A DNA stretch of 64,000 nucleotides from Streptomyces sp. NBC_00775 (GCF_036347135.1 NZ_CP108938.1:3224001-3288000); one strand, 5' to 3'. Counted from the first letter of the stretch, positions 36,372 to 47,297 are shown. Numbers and translations: made by a program. The notes: a model not told the origin generated them from the sequence alone.

Positions 36372-37169
36372 TCAGTACGAGCGGGGCTGCGGGTAACCGT
36401 AGCCGCCCGCCATCGGTGCCTGCGCCGGGGCCGCGTGCGCTTCGCGGTCGTAGAACGGCCGGGCGTTGGCGCGCAGCCAGATCGCCACCGGGTCGTACTC
36501 GTCGGACATCGCGACGGTCGAGACGGGCAGGCCGTCCGGGACCGCGCCGATGGACTGCTGCATCATCGCGCGCACCGAGTCGACGGCGGGCGGCGAAGTG
36601 TCGTACACGTCCAGGCCGATGGCCAGGTACGGCGCCCCGAGCGCGGGCTGTACCCAGGCGCGGCGCAGCGAGCGCACGGCGGGGGTGCGGTGCGCGTTCT
36701 GCGTGATCAGCGCGTAGAACTGCGGGATCTCGATACCGGGTTCGGAGAGCCGGAGCGGGCCCGCCGGCTGGCGCTCCAGGCCCGTGGCGATGCGGCGCAG
36801 ATCCAGCCAGGGGATGCCGACGCCGCCGCCGGGGGCGTGCGGGTTGAGCCAGAGGCCGAAGTGGTCGGGGTAGAGGGTGCGGGCGACGTCGAGGCCGTCG
36901 ACGACCTCGTACGAACGGTTCCAGCCGCTGGCCGAGAGCTCCTGGGCGGAGGTGACACAGGGCGCGTACCCGAAGCCGTCCACCTCCATGTTCCCGTACT
37001 GCGCGTCCGGGGAGCCGGCCTGGCCGTGCCAGAGCAGCATCCAGACCTGGCCGGACGACGGGGTCGCGAGCGCGCGAAGGAGCGCCTCGTAGGCGTCGTA
37101 ACGCCCGGGCGTCACTTGGCGCAGCATGTGCTCGACCTGCCCCGCGGCAGCCGTGCCCGACGCGCTCAC
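36372..37169 (-). CDS. SseB-like protein 1
   Basis: A 265-residue protein with an SseB N-terminal-type domain (VEHMLRQVTPGRYDAYEALLRAL, then GQVWMLLWHG) and an SseB C-terminal domain (about 160-250). It ends in an Ala/Gly/Pro tail. SseB was named in E. coli because extra copies enhance serine sensitivity; its biochemistry is not established. The start is GTG 37169. A second SseB-like gene follows upstream at 37355, and both lie next to the glycine/serine metabolism genes, which fits a serine-related role by context only. Confidence 0.8.
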   Translation of the reverse strand: MSASGTAAAGQVEHMLRQVTPGRYDAYEALLRALATPSSGQVWMLLWHGQAGSPDAQYGNMEVDGFGYAPCVTSAQELSASGWNRSYEVVDGLDVARTLYPDHFGLWLNPHAPGGGVGIPWLDLRRIATGLERQPAGPLRLSEPGIEIPQFYALITQNAHRTPAVRSLRRAWVQPALGAPYLAIGLDVYDTSPPAVDSVRAMMQQSIGAVPDGLPVSTVAMSDEYDPVAIWLRANARPFYDREAHAAPAQAPMAGGYGYPQPRSY

Positions 37170-37335
37170 CTTCTACCGCCCCTTCGCGAACAACACCTTG
37201 ACCGAGTTATCAAACCAGCTTATGCGGCGATCCTGACAGCACCGGGGCGCTCCGCTGGGAAAGCCGCCTTCGAACTCGGGGCCCGCTGTCAGTCTTGCGG
37301 CTGCGGGTCCGTCGTGGTTGATCGCGCCGTTCCCC

Positions 37336-37353
37336 GCGCCCCTATCGGGGCGC
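37336..37353 (-). terminator. Hairpin directly after SseB-like gene 2
   Basis: GCGCCCC (37336-37342) and GGGGCGC (37347-37353) enclose a TATC loop, immediately 3' of the stop at 37355. It is the terminal hairpin of a diverged copy of the Streptomyces intergenic repeat seen at 7601 and 59113. Confidence 0.65.
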
Positions 37354-37354
37354 T

Positions 37355-38146
37355 TCAGTGACCGTGTTGATAGAAGGGCCGTACGTTCGTCCTCAGCCAC
37401 TCGCCCACCGGGTCCTGGGCCACGTCCAGGAGGACGAGGTTCACCGGCCACTTCACAGCGACGCGGCCCAGCGCGCGGCCGAGCGCCTCCATGGGGAGTG
37501 TCCTGAGGTCGCCCTCCCACTGGGACAGCTCGACGCCGATGAACATGACCGGGTCGGCGGTCTCGATGGCGGCCAGGCAGCGGCGGGCGGTCAGGACGAC
37601 GCCGGTCTCGGCGAATTCGGCGGAGGCCGCGGACAGGAAGTCCACCGGGTCCTCCTGCCAGTCGGGCTCGAACAGCCGCACCCGGCCGCCGCTCGCGGGC
37701 CCGTCCAGCGGGGTCCGCCCGGCCCGGCACAGCTCGGCGACGGCGAGCGGCGGCAGCGGTACGCCGACCACGCCGTCCGGATTGACCGCGATGCCGACCT
37801 GCGGGGGCAGCCCGCGGGCGAACTCCACGGCGGGCGCGATCGTGTACGACATGTGGCCGCCGGTCACCTGGCGGAACTGCTCCTCGGAGCTGAAGACAGG
37901 GACGAATGCCTGGCCCTCGATCTCCAGCGTGGGCAGGTCGAGCGGGCCGCTCTGGGGCCCGCCGCCGTTGGGCAGGGGCACCCAGACGAAGCTGCGGCCG
38001 AGGACCTCGACGATGCGGGCCCCTGCCGAGGGCACGCCGAGGGAGGCCGACAGCACCTCCTCCAGTTCGTTGCCGGGCCATCCGCCGTGCGGATGGGGCT
38101 GCGGGTGCTCCGGCGCCGGGAAGTCGGGGAATTCGGGGAAGTCCAT
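37355..38146 (-). CDS. SseB-like protein 2
   Basis: A 263-residue protein from ATG 38146 (MDFPEFPDFPAPEHPQP); the longer opening to 38194 adds an unsupported extension. After a Pro/His-rich start the SseB domain runs through NELEEVLSASLGVP, GRSFVWVPLPNGG and FVPVFSSEEQFRQV. The C-terminal half contains VDFLSAASAEFAETG and ends WLRTNVRPFYQHGH, a motif echoed as WLRANARPFYDRE in the neighbouring SseB-like protein. The two probably arose by duplication and may form a heteromer. Function is inferred only from the family name. Confidence 0.82.
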   Translation of the reverse strand: MDFPEFPDFPAPEHPQPHPHGGWPGNELEEVLSASLGVPSAGARIVEVLGRSFVWVPLPNGGGPQSGPLDLPTLEIEGQAFVPVFSSEEQFRQVTGGHMSYTIAPAVEFARGLPPQVGIAVNPDGVVGVPLPPLAVAELCRAGRTPLDGPASGGRVRLFEPDWQEDPVDFLSAASAEFAETGVVLTARRCLAAIETADPVMFIGVELSQWEGDLRTLPMEALGRALGRVAVKWPVNLVLLDVAQDPVGEWLRTNVRPFYQHGH

Positions 38147-38260
38147 CTGTCTACCGCCTGCTGTGAACCTGTGAACCTGTGCTCCGGCTGGCAAGGTTAG
38201 TGGGCTCGCGCCGCCGTCCCGTACGTCCTTTCGTGCGACCTCCCTGCGTCGTACTCCCGT

Positions 38261-38929
38261 TCAGTCGCCGAAGTCGATCCGGCGCAGCACGTCCGCCGCC
38301 TCCCGGTCGATGAGGACCGCCGAGCCGCAGCCGTCGGGCAGGTCGCCCTTCTCCACGGAGCGCAGCAGCCGGGTGGCCGCGCCGCGGTGGCGTGCGAACG
38401 CGTACCGCGAGACGCCGCGGCCGCGCTCGCGCTGACCGTCCAGCGCCGCGCCCGGGGTGACGTCGAGCAGCAGCAGATGCAGCGCGCCGCCCCGGCGCCG
38501 GGCCTCGCGGGCGAGCCAGCGGCGCACCCAGGCCTGCGTACCGCAGTCGTGCACGACGACTCCGGTGCCGGAGCGCAGGGCGCGGCGCAGTCCCGCGTAG
38601 TGCGCGAGGCGGACCAGGGGGCGGTAGACCGCGTACGGCAGCCAGGCCGCCATCCGGCCGTCCCAGCGGTCGCGCGTGTCCTGGGAGTCGATCCGTGCGC
38701 CCGTGACGGCCCGGCGCATCAGGGTCGACTTGCCGCTGCCGGGCAGCCCGGTGATCACGACGAGGTCGAAGGCCCCGAAGCGCAGTCCGTGCGGGCTGTG
38801 TCCCGCGCGGTCCCTGAGGTCGCGGACGACGGCCGTCGGAAGCGGCCCGCAGGCCTCCTGGGCCGGGGCGCCGGGCTGCTTGGGCAGCGCCAAGCCCGAG
38901 GTCGTCGCGTACGCCGTGGTCCTGTTCAC
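38261..38929 (-). CDS. P-loop kinase-like ATPase
   Basis: A 222-residue protein from GTG 38929. Walker A is GLPGSGKST at 61-69 in the context FDLVVITGLPGSGKSTLMRR. The later VVVHDCGTQAWVRRWL and LHLLLLDVTPGAALDGQ segments follow the order of polynucleotide-kinase/zeta-like small-molecule kinases (AAA_33). The conserved Arg-rich lid (GQRERGRGVSRYAFARHR) is present. The substrate is unknown; RNA ends, nucleotides or antibiotics are all conceivable. It is divergent from the gcvT riboswitch region. Confidence 0.8.
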   Translation of the reverse strand: MNRTTAYATTSGLALPKQPGAPAQEACGPLPTAVVRDLRDRAGHSPHGLRFGAFDLVVITGLPGSGKSTLMRRAVTGARIDSQDTRDRWDGRMAAWLPYAVYRPLVRLAHYAGLRRALRSGTGVVVHDCGTQAWVRRWLAREARRRGGALHLLLLDVTPGAALDGQRERGRGVSRYAFARHRGAATRLLRSVEKGDLPDGCGSAVLIDREAADVLRRIDFGD

Positions 38930-39107
38930 CGTGATCGTCCTCCCCTTGGGTGTGGAGTCCCATCCCCGTCGAGTGTAAAGAGAAGGTAATGCGCGGCGCT
39001 TCTTGTTTCGGTGATCGGACTGCCACAGGCCGGTTACAGATGCGGACTGCCGTCATCGGACGGCGCGTGCAATGATGTGCCCGCCAACTGCATACCGGCC
39101 GCTTGAA

Positions 39108-39325
39108 TCCGCGCGGGAGAGTTCCCAGTGACGTACTGCGTACGTCCTGCTGGGACGCCGAAGGAGCAAGTCCCTCCCTTGAATCTCTCAGGCACCGTTA
39201 CCGCGCGGGCGAGGCACATCTGAAAAGCGGGCCGCTGACCAGTGGCTCCACCCAAGGTGCAAGTCAGGACCACCGTTTCGCGGGGTCGTGATGAACCTCT
39301 CAGGTTCCGATGACAGATGGGGAGG
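39108..39325 (+). ncRNA. Tandem glycine riboswitch upstream of gcvT
   Basis: Two glycine aptamers lie in series. Aptamer 1 (about 39108-39206) has the GCGGGAGAG 5' strand, the GCCGAAGGAGCAA core (39157-39169) and GAATCTCTCAGGC (39181-39193), closed by GCGCGG/CCGCGC. Aptamer 2 (about 39207-39325) has GGTGCAAGTC, GATGAACCTCTCAGG (39290-39304) and GATGACAGATGGGGAGG. The gcvT start is 36 bp further. Known tandem glycine riboswitches turn on glycine cleavage genes at high glycine, and one upstream of gcvT has been described in Streptomyces griseus. Confidence 0.93.
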
Positions 39326-39360
39326 AACGACCTCGCCGTCATGCCTTGGGAGCCCCACCG

Positions 39361-40479
39361 ATGAGCAGCAACGCACCCCGTCATACCGCGCTCGATGCCC
39401 TGCATCGTTCGCTCGGCGCGACGATGACCGACTTCGCAGGCTGGGACATGCCCCTGCGCTACGGCTCCGAGCGCGACGAGCACCTCGCCGTCCGTACGAA
39501 GGCCGGTCTCTTCGACCTCTCGCACATGGGCGAGATCACGGTCACCGGCCCGCAGGCGGCCGCGCTCCTGAACTACGCGCTGGTCGGCAACATCGCCTCC
39601 GTGGGGGTGGGCCGCGCCCGCTACACCATGATCTGCCGGGCGGACGGCGGCATCCTCGACGACCTGATCGTGTATCGGCTCCAGGAGCACGAGTACATGG
39701 TCGTCGCCAACGCCTCCAACGCCCAGGTGGTGCTGGACGCGCTGACCGAGCGAGCCGAGGGCTTCGACGCCCTCGTGCGCGACGACCGTGACGCGTACGC
39801 GTTGATCGCCGTGCAGGGCCCGGAGTCCCCCGGCATCCTGAAGTCGCTCACCGACGCCGACCTCGATGGCCTGAAGTACTACGCGGGCCTGCCCGGCACC
39901 GTCGCGGGCGTCCCGGCCCTCATCGCGCGCACCGGCTACACGGGCGAGGACGGCTTCGAGCTGTTCGTCGCGCCCGCCGACGCCGAGAAGCTGTGGCAGG
40001 CGCTGACCGACGCGGGCGCCCCCGTCGGGCTCATCCCCTGCGGTCTGTCCTGCCGTGACACGCTGCGCCTGGAGGCGGGCATGCCGCTGTACGGGCACGA
40101 GCTGAGCACCTCGCTCACCCCCTTCGACGCGGGGCTCGGGCGGGTCGTGAAGTTCGAGAAGGAGGGCGACTTCGTGGGGCGTACGGCCCTGGAGGCCGCC
40201 TCCGAGCGCGCTGCCGAGAACCCTCCCCGGGTGCTCGTCGGCCTGATCGCCGAGGGCCGCCGCGTCCCGCGCGCCGGGTACCAGGTCGTCGCCGGCGGCA
40301 CGGTGATCGGCGAGGTCACCTCCGGCGCGCCCTCCCCGACGCTGGGCAAGCCGATCGCGATGGCGTACGTCGACGCCGCGCACTGCGCGCCCGGCACGGC
40401 CGGCGTCGGTGTGGACATCCGAGGCAGCCACGAGCCGTACGAGGTCGTGGCTCTGCCGTTCTACAAGCGTCAGAAGTGA
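39361..40479 (+). CDS. gcvT: Glycine cleavage system T protein (aminomethyltransferase)
   Basis: GcvT takes the aminomethyl group from lipoylated H protein, releases ammonia and gives methylene-tetrahydrofolate. The 372-residue protein starts at ATG 39361 ([20 protein letters not shown]) behind GGGAG. It has the folate-binding segments [24 protein letters not shown] and the late [11 protein letters not shown] and [18 protein letters not shown] motifs. It is the first gene of gcvT-gcvH-glyA, controlled by the tandem riboswitch. The P protein gene (gcvP) is not in the window. Confidence 0.97.
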   Translation: MSSNAPRHTALDALHRSLGATMTDFAGWDMPLRYGSERDEHLAVRTKAGLFDLSHMGEITVTGPQAAALLNYALVGNIASVGVGRARYTMICRADGGILDDLIVYRLQEHEYMVVANASNAQVVLDALTERAEGFDALVRDDRDAYALIAVQGPESPGILKSLTDADLDGLKYYAGLPGTVAGVPALIARTGYTGEDGFELFVAPADAEKLWQALTDAGAPVGLIPCGLSCRDTLRLEAGMPLYGHELSTSLTPFDAGLGRVVKFEKEGDFVGRTALEAASERAAENPPRVLVGLIAEGRRVPRAGYQVVAGGTVIGEVTSGAPSPTLGKPIAMAYVDAAHCAPGTAGVGVDIRGSHEPYEVVALPFYKRQK

Positions 40480-40555
40480 CACTGGGCGCGTCCGCCCAGC
40501 TCACCAACCCTCCCCCCTTCATCAGCACTCCCCCGCGTACAGGAGAATTCAGGCC

Positions 40556-40933
40556 ATGAGCAACCCCCAGCAGCTGCGCTACAGCAAGGAGCACGAGTGG
40601 CTGTCGGTCGCCGAGGACGGCGTCTCGACGGTCGGCATCACCGAGTTCGCGGCCAACGCGCTCGGCGATGTCGTCTACGCCCAGCTTCCGGAGGTCGGTG
40701 ACACGGTGACCGCGGGCGAGTCCTGCGGTGAGCTGGAGTCGACCAAGTCGGTCAGCGACCTGTACTCCCCGGTCAACGGCGAGGTGGTCGAGGCCAACCA
40801 GGACGTGGTCGACGACCCGTCGCTGGTGAACTCCGCGCCCTTCGAGGGCGGCTGGCTGTTCAAGGTACGCATCGCGGACGAGCCGGAAGACCTGATGTCC
40901 GCCGACGAGTACACCGCCTTCACCGCCGGCTGA
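40556..40933 (+). CDS. gcvH: Glycine cleavage system H protein
   Basis: A 125-residue lipoyl carrier that shuttles the aminomethyl intermediate between P, T and L proteins. It starts at ATG 40556, with AGGAGA upstream in ACAGGAGAATTC. The lipoyl-lysine sits in [10 protein letters not shown] near residue 64, with the usual EHEWL start and GGWLFKV near the end. It lies 76 bp after gcvT and 11 bp before glyA, so all three should be cotranscribed. Confidence 0.97.
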   Translation: MSNPQQLRYSKEHEWLSVAEDGVSTVGITEFAANALGDVVYAQLPEVGDTVTAGESCGELESTKSVSDLYSPVNGEVVEANQDVVDDPSLVNSAPFEGGWLFKVRIADEPEDLMSADEYTAFTAG

Positions 40934-40944
40934 GGAGTCACCGC

Positions 40945-42204
<1,260 letters not shown>

Positions 42205-42232
42205 TTCCGTACGCTTTTTGAGGTACGACCGT

Positions 42233-42305
42233 TTCGTGCGAGCATCATTACTTCGCACGAACGTCCGGGGCACCGCGCACACTGGTGGGTGAGCGCGGTG
42301 CCCCG
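42233..42305 (+). terminator. Two hairpins between glyA and sdaA
   Basis: TTCGTGCGA (42233-42241) and TCGCACGAA (42253-42261) pair over 9 bp. Next, CGGGGCACCGCGC (42266-42278) and GCGCGGTGCCCCG (42293-42305) pair perfectly over 13 bp with a 14-nt loop. The second is a strong terminator candidate for gcvT-gcvH-glyA; the first may be an operator or part of the same structure. The sdaA start is 72 bp beyond. Confidence 0.7.
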
Positions 42306-42377
42306 CCGCATGTACATGTACCGCCCTCCGCACGACCCGGCAGACAACGGCGTCCGCCGAAACCCTTAGGAGTCCCC

Positions 42378-43745
42378 GTGGCCATCTCGGTCTTCGACCT
42401 GTTCTCGATCGGTATAGGCCCGTCCAGCTCCCACACGGTGGGCCCGATGCGTGCGGCACGTATGTTCGCCCGGCGGCTGCGCAACGAGGAGCTGCTGGCC
42501 CCGGTGGCCTCGGTACGCGCCGAGCTGTACGGCTCCCTGGGCGCGACCGGCCACGGCCACGGCACCCCGAAGGCGGTGCTGCTCGGCCTGGAGGGCGCCT
42601 CGCCGCGGACGGTGGACGTGGAGGGGGCCGACGGCCGGGTCGAGGAGATCAAGTCCTCAGGACGTCTGAGGGTGCTCGGCGAGCACGAGATCGACTTCTC
42701 CTTCGACGACGACCTGATCCTGCACCGCCGCAAGGCGCTCCCGTACCACGCGAACGGCATGACGATCTTCGCGTACGACGCCGAGGGCGCCCTGCTCCTG
42801 GAGAAGACCTACTACTCGGTCGGCGGCGGCTTCGTCGTCGACGAGGACGCGGTCGGCGAGGACCGCATCAAGCTGGACGACACGATCCTGAAGTACCCCT
42901 TCCGCTCGGGCGACGAGCTGCTGCGGCTGACGAAGGAGACCGGTCTCTCGATCTCCGCCCTGATGCTGGAGAACGAGCGGGCCTGGCGCACCGAGGAGGA
43001 GATCCGCGAGGGCCTCCTCGCGATCTGGCACGTGATGCAGGCGTGCGTCTCGCGCGGCATGTCCCGCGAGGGCATCCTGCCCGGCGGCCTCAAGGTCCGC
43101 CGCCGCGCCGCGGTCTCCGCCCGCCAGCTGCGCGCCGAGGGCGACCCGCTGGCCCACGCGATGGAGTGGATCACGCTCTACGCGATGGCGGTGAACGAGG
43201 AGAACGCGGCGGGCGGCCGTGTGGTGACGGCCCCCACGAACGGCGCGGCCGGAATCATCCCGGCGGTCCTGCACTACTACATCAACTTCGTGCCGGGCGC
43301 CGACGAGGACGGCGTGGTCCGCTTCCTGCTCGCCGCGGGCGCGATCGGCATGCTCTTCAAGGAGAACGCCTCCATCTCCGGCGCCGAGGTCGGCTGCCAG
43401 GGCGAGGTCGGCTCCGCCTGCTCGATGGCCGCCGGCGCCCTCGCCGAGGTCCTCGGCGGCAGCCCCGAACAGGTCGAGAACGCCGCCGAGATCGGCATGG
43501 AACACAACCTCGGCCTGACCTGCGACCCGGTCGGCGGCCTCGTCCAGATCCCCTGCATCGAACGCAACGGCATGGCCGCGGTCAAGGCCGTCACGGCGGC
43601 CAAGATGGCGATGCGCGGCGACGGCTCCCACAAGGTCTCCCTCGACAAGGTCATCAAGACCATGAAGGAGACGGGCGCCGACATGAGCGTCAAGTACAAG
43701 GAGACGGCTCGCGGCGGGCTCGCGGTCAACATCATCGAGTGCTGA
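42378..43745 (+). CDS. sdaA: L-serine ammonia-lyase (iron-sulfur dependent)
   Basis: SdaA deaminates L-serine to pyruvate and ammonia with a 4Fe-4S cluster. The 455-residue single-chain enzyme starts at GTG 42378 behind AGGAG. The beta domain opens with [20 protein letters not shown]. The catalytic domain has the cluster cysteines in [18 protein letters not shown] and IPCIERN. Next to glyA and the glycine cleavage genes it completes a route from glycine to serine to pyruvate. The hairpins upstream suggest its own promoter, independent of the riboswitch. Confidence 0.96.
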   Translation: MAISVFDLFSIGIGPSSSHTVGPMRAARMFARRLRNEELLAPVASVRAELYGSLGATGHGHGTPKAVLLGLEGASPRTVDVEGADGRVEEIKSSGRLRVLGEHEIDFSFDDDLILHRRKALPYHANGMTIFAYDAEGALLLEKTYYSVGGGFVVDEDAVGEDRIKLDDTILKYPFRSGDELLRLTKETGLSISALMLENERAWRTEEEIREGLLAIWHVMQACVSRGMSREGILPGGLKVRRRAAVSARQLRAEGDPLAHAMEWITLYAMAVNEENAAGGRVVTAPTNGAAGIIPAVLHYYINFVPGADEDGVVRFLLAAGAIGMLFKENASISGAEVGCQGEVGSACSMAAGALAEVLGGSPEQVENAAEIGMEHNLGLTCDPVGGLVQIPCIERNGMAAVKAVTAAKMAMRGDGSHKVSLDKVIKTMKETGADMSVKYKETARGGLAVNIIEC

Positions 43746-43822
43746 CGGCGTAGGCGCGGCCGACCACAGCACTTTGGTCACTTGGTGACACGGCCCGGTC
43801 GCCCTCCGCTACCCTCTGTGCA

Positions 43823-44230
43823 GTGACAGGCCTGGAAGCCGCGCTGTGGGGACTGCTGGGGAGCGGCGTCGCCGAAGCGCTGAACCTCTCCGCATCGATG
43901 CGGCCCACCGGTCCGCGCCGTCGGTGGCGGTGGCCGTGGAGCAGTCCCGCCGACCGTCCCGTGGTGCTGGTCGCCATCGCGCTGAGACTCTTCGCGGGCT
44001 TCGGTCTGACCGCGGCCCTGGGTACCTCGGACCAACTGCCCAACGCGACCGCGGCGCTGGCGGCGGGACTGGCCGCGCCGCTCATCGTGGCCAGGTTCTT
44101 CCAGTCGATCCCCCTCGCCGAACCCGGGGCCCAGCAGCGCCCCGACACGGCGCTGCCCACCACGCGGGAACCGTCCGACCGGCTCGGCCTGCCGGCGCCG
44201 GAGAGCGGGGGCTCCGATGGTGCGCGCTGA
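43823..44230 (+). CDS. Small membrane protein paired with a WD40 protein
   Basis: A 135-residue protein from GTG 43823. The N-terminal helix LEAALWGLLGSGVAEALNLS is followed by a basic Arg/Trp-rich loop (GPRRRWRWPWS). Two transmembrane helices lie at about 47-66 and 73-95, and the tail is acidic and Pro-rich. It overlaps the WD40 gene by 14 bp, so the two are co-translated. I recall similar small proteins beside WD40 or caspase-like genes in actinobacterial conflict loci, but this is recollection and not proof. Confidence 0.7.
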   Translation: MTGLEAALWGLLGSGVAEALNLSASMRPTGPRRRWRWPWSSPADRPVVLVAIALRLFAGFGLTAALGTSDQLPNATAALAAGLAAPLIVARFFQSIPLAEPGAQQRPDTALPTTREPSDRLGLPAPESGGSDGAR

Positions 44231-45362
44231 CAGCCGGCTCGGTCGCCTGGTGCTGGCTCTCGCCGCGCTGCCGCCCGACGCGGGCACGGCGCCGCCGGAC
44301 GTGGGCACAGCGCGACCAGGGCGACGCGGTGCCCGGCTCATGGCGGCGCTGGGCACCCGGCCGCTGCCGGTGCGGGTACGGGTACGGATGCGGGGCAGCG
44401 AGCGTCGTCGCCCCGCACCGGGGTGGACGGGCTGGACTCCCGGGTTCGCCGCGGCCTGCATCCTCGGGGTGATGGGCCTGACGGTCGGCCTGGTCCAGGG
44501 CGCAGGCGTACTGCCGTCGCCGTGGAGGGAGATCGGTCCGGGGGGAGCGGCGACGCCGCGGACGGAAACCTGGCAGCCCGTCGGCACCCGCGTCTTCCCG
44601 TTCTCGGGCCCCGCAAGTGCGCTGGCCTTCTCGCCCGACGGCCTCACTCTGGTGGCCGGGAGCGACGTCGCGCTCGACGCGTGGAGGCTGAGCCCTTCCG
44701 GGCAGCTGTTGGCACAGAGCATGATCGGGACCGGCCCCGTCTCGGCGCTGGACTTCACCGCGGACGGTCATACGTTCGTGGCCGCGCAGGCGAGCGGGCT
44801 GACAGCGTGGGACGTCGAGGCAGGGAAGCGCCTCTGGAGCGTGTCCCTCGGTCAAAGCGTCGAGGCCGTGAGCGGCGGCAGGAGCAGCGTGAGATGGGCC
44901 GCCTTCGGGTCGGGTGACACCGTCCAGGTGCAGGAGGGTCCGCTTCCACCGGTGGGCGAAACGGCGAGCGGCGGGACGATCCGGCTCCCCCACGCCCCGC
45001 GGGCGGCGCAGTTCACCCCCGACGGCGACACGCTCGCCGTCGCCGACGCCGACTGGACCGTACGCCTGTGGGATGTCACGGATCCCACGCACCCGAAGAA
45101 CAGAGGCCGGTCGTTCACGGTGGGCACCGAGGGGGCAACGGCGCTCGCGTTCACCCCGGACGGCACGCTGCTCGCGGCGGTGGGGCGGGACCGCCGGGTG
45201 CGCCTGTGGGACGTGACGGACCCCTCGAAGCCGGGGTATGTCGGGCACCCCATCACGGAATCCGACGAGGCGGTCACCACTCTCGCGTTCAGTTCCCACG
45301 GCGGTCTCCTGGCGATGGCCGGGCCCGAAGGAGCGGCAAACCTCTGGAGGCGTGGGCACTAG
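44217..45362 (+). CDS. Membrane-anchored WD40-repeat protein
   Basis: A 381-residue protein. An N-terminal region of about 65 residues (Arg/Pro-rich) precedes one transmembrane helix (GFAAACILGVMGLTVGLVQG, about 75-95). About six WD40 blades follow, for example ASALAFSPDGLTLVAG, ATALAFTPDGTLLAAVGRDRRVRLWDV and a nearly identical TVRLWDV blade. The propeller would be extracytoplasmic if the N-terminus is inside. No enzymatic domain is present. The 14-bp overlap with the small membrane protein suggests a two-protein complex. It may be a reduced relative of larger effector-WD40 proteins. Confidence 0.75.
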   Translation: MVRADSRLGRLVLALAALPPDAGTAPPDVGTARPGRRGARLMAALGTRPLPVRVRVRMRGSERRRPAPGWTGWTPGFAAACILGVMGLTVGLVQGAGVLPSPWREIGPGGAATPRTETWQPVGTRVFPFSGPASALAFSPDGLTLVAGSDVALDAWRLSPSGQLLAQSMIGTGPVSALDFTADGHTFVAAQASGLTAWDVEAGKRLWSVSLGQSVEAVSGGRSSVRWAAFGSGDTVQVQEGPLPPVGETASGGTIRLPHAPRAAQFTPDGDTLAVADADWTVRLWDVTDPTHPKNRGRSFTVGTEGATALAFTPDGTLLAAVGRDRRVRLWDVTDPSKPGYVGHPITESDEAVTTLAFSSHGGLLAMAGPEGAANLWRRGH

Positions 45363-45477
45363 CCCCGCGAACTCCGGTGCGCGCAGCGGAGGTTGATGTT
45401 CCTCTTAGGGCTACCGCACGGTAATCCACCCACCCTAGGCTGCCGCCGAATGGGCGGCGGCGAAGGGGAGTTGACAC

Positions 45478-46509
45478 GTGCGTACGGTGAGACGGCTGGC
45501 GGCGTTGTGCGGGGCGGCGGCGATGCTGCTGGGCATGCCGGGCAGTGCCGAGGCGGCGGCGGTGAAGGTGTCCGACGCGACGGTGATCGGGACGCACAAC
45601 GCGTACGAGAAGGACAAGTACACGTACTTCGCGAACGCGTTGGACTCGGGGGCCTCGCTGCTCGAACTCGACGTCTACACCGACGGCGTGAGCAAGCGGT
45701 GGCGGGTGAGTCACAGCAACCCGGTCGGGAACGACAACAACTGCGAGTACGCCGACAGCCCGGACGAGCTGTACAGCAAGGACCGCAACCAGGACCTCGG
45801 CAGCTGCCTGGACAACATCGCGGCCTGGCACCAGGCACACCCGGCACACCGGCCGATCATCTTCAAGGTGGAGATGAAGAACGGCTTCAACAACGACCGT
45901 TCGCTCGGCCCGGACGAGTTCGACGCACTGGTCGCGGCCAAGCTCGGGAACATCGTCTACAAGCCGTCCGACCTGCTCGGCTCCTCGTACTCGACGCTGG
46001 ACGCGGCCGCGCAGGCCAATGCCTGGCCCTCGCGCGACGATCTGACCGGCAAGGTCATGTTCGAGCTGATACCGGGCACGGTCGAGCAGTCCAACCCGCT
46101 CGACACGTACTGGACGGACGAGGAGTACGGGGATCATCTGCGGGACCTGTACGCGGCCGGGAACATCTCCGCCGCGCAGGCCTTCCCGGCGGTGCTGGGC
46201 GCCGCGTCCGGCGACCCGCGCACCAGCCGCTACGACAGCTCCATCCGCCCCTGGTTCGTGGTCTTCGACGGCGACGCGGCGACGTACGTCAACAACGGCT
46301 ACGACACGGCCTGGTACGACACCCGTCACTACCTTCTGATCATGACGGACGCGGCGGGCATCTCCCCCGCCATCTCCTCGACCAGCCCGACGGACGCGGA
46401 GGTCGCGGCCCGGCTGTCGCTCCTCGCCGCGGACCACGCGAGCGTGATCACCTCGGACTGGTCGGCGAAGTCGGCCACGGTACTGGGGTCGGTCGCCGAC
46501 CGGGGCTGA
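45478..46509 (+). CDS. Secreted phosphatidylinositol-specific phospholipase C-like protein
   Basis: A 343-residue protein from GTG 45478 with GGGGAG upstream. The signal peptide covers about 1-27 (cleavage after AEA). The Ca2+-dependent PLC-like TIM barrel has the first catalytic His in VIGTHNAYE (H40) and a second in WRVSHSNPVG, with the Glu/Asp metal residues in LLELDVYTD. Characterised Streptomyces enzymes of this type cleave phosphatidylinositol. Exported as a soluble protein, it could act on host or environmental membranes. No partner genes are evident. Confidence 0.87.
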   Translation: MRTVRRLAALCGAAAMLLGMPGSAEAAAVKVSDATVIGTHNAYEKDKYTYFANALDSGASLLELDVYTDGVSKRWRVSHSNPVGNDNNCEYADSPDELYSKDRNQDLGSCLDNIAAWHQAHPAHRPIIFKVEMKNGFNNDRSLGPDEFDALVAAKLGNIVYKPSDLLGSSYSTLDAAAQANAWPSRDDLTGKVMFELIPGTVEQSNPLDTYWTDEEYGDHLRDLYAAGNISAAQAFPAVLGAASGDPRTSRYDSSIRPWFVVFDGDAATYVNNGYDTAWYDTRHYLLIMTDAAGISPAISSTSPTDAEVAARLSLLAADHASVITSDWSAKSATVLGSVADRG

Positions 46510-46630
46510 CGTCGCGGGCGCGTCCGGTGTCGAACGCCCGCCCGAGGGTGGGACGGTCCGGCCGAGGGAAAGCGGAAGCTAACGCACCTCCGCGTGTCCC
46601 CTGCCCCCCCACGACACCAGGGAGCCCCCC

Positions 46631-47188
46631 ATGCTGCGAGGCATCGACGTCAGCGCGTACCAGTCGTCGGCGTACGACACGGACGGCCTCTCCTTCGTCT
46701 TCATCAAGGCGACGGAGGGGCGTTCGTATGTGAACCCCAAGCTCACGGCCCAGGTGAAGACCGCCCGCGACGCCGAATGCGTCGTCGGCTTCTACCACTT
46801 CCTCTGGCCCGGCAACATCACCGCGCAGGCCGAGTACTTCCTCGGCAAGACCCCGGAGCAGGCGGGCGACCTGCTCGCCGTCGACTGGGAGACGACCGGC
46901 GACGGCACCCACGCGAGCAACGCGGAGAAGGACCGCTTCATCCGGACGGTGAAGGAACTCCGGCCGGACCACCGGGTCGTTCTCTACACGAACCGGAACT
47001 ACTGGCTGAACGTCGACACCACCTCGTATGCCGGGGACGGCCTGTGGATCGCCGACTACGTCACGGCGGGCAAGCCGCGCATCAAGGCCAAGTGGCGCTT
47101 CCACCAGTACACCGACGACCCGCTGGACAAGGACGTCGCCGACTTCGCGAGCAAGGCGAAGCTGGTCGAGTGGGCCGACAACGGCTGA
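46631..47188 (+). CDS. GH25 lysozyme-like protein without signal peptide
   Basis: A 185-residue GH25 domain. The first catalytic-site Asp is D6 (MLRGIDVSAYQ), and D85 and E87 lie in LLAVDWETTG; these correspond to the D6/D98/E100 set of cellosyl-type muramidases. It starts at the domain edge with ATG 46631, preceded by GGAG, and has no leader peptide, so it may be released by lysis, exported non-classically, or act like a phage-derived endolysin. The preceding phospholipase gene is on the same strand 121 bp away. Confidence 0.86.
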   Translation: MLRGIDVSAYQSSAYDTDGLSFVFIKATEGRSYVNPKLTAQVKTARDAECVVGFYHFLWPGNITAQAEYFLGKTPEQAGDLLAVDWETTGDGTHASNAEKDRFIRTVKELRPDHRVVLYTNRNYWLNVDTTSYAGDGLWIADYVTAGKPRIKAKWRFHQYTDDPLDKDVADFASKAKLVEWADNG

Positions 47189-47297
47189 CCGCTCCCCGGT
47201 CGCGAAGGCCGGCATCCCTGGGACTTTTCCGGGGCGGGCCTTACGATTTCGCTGGTCACTGGCGCGATGACGCCATCGGCGGAGCGGGGAGCAGCAC

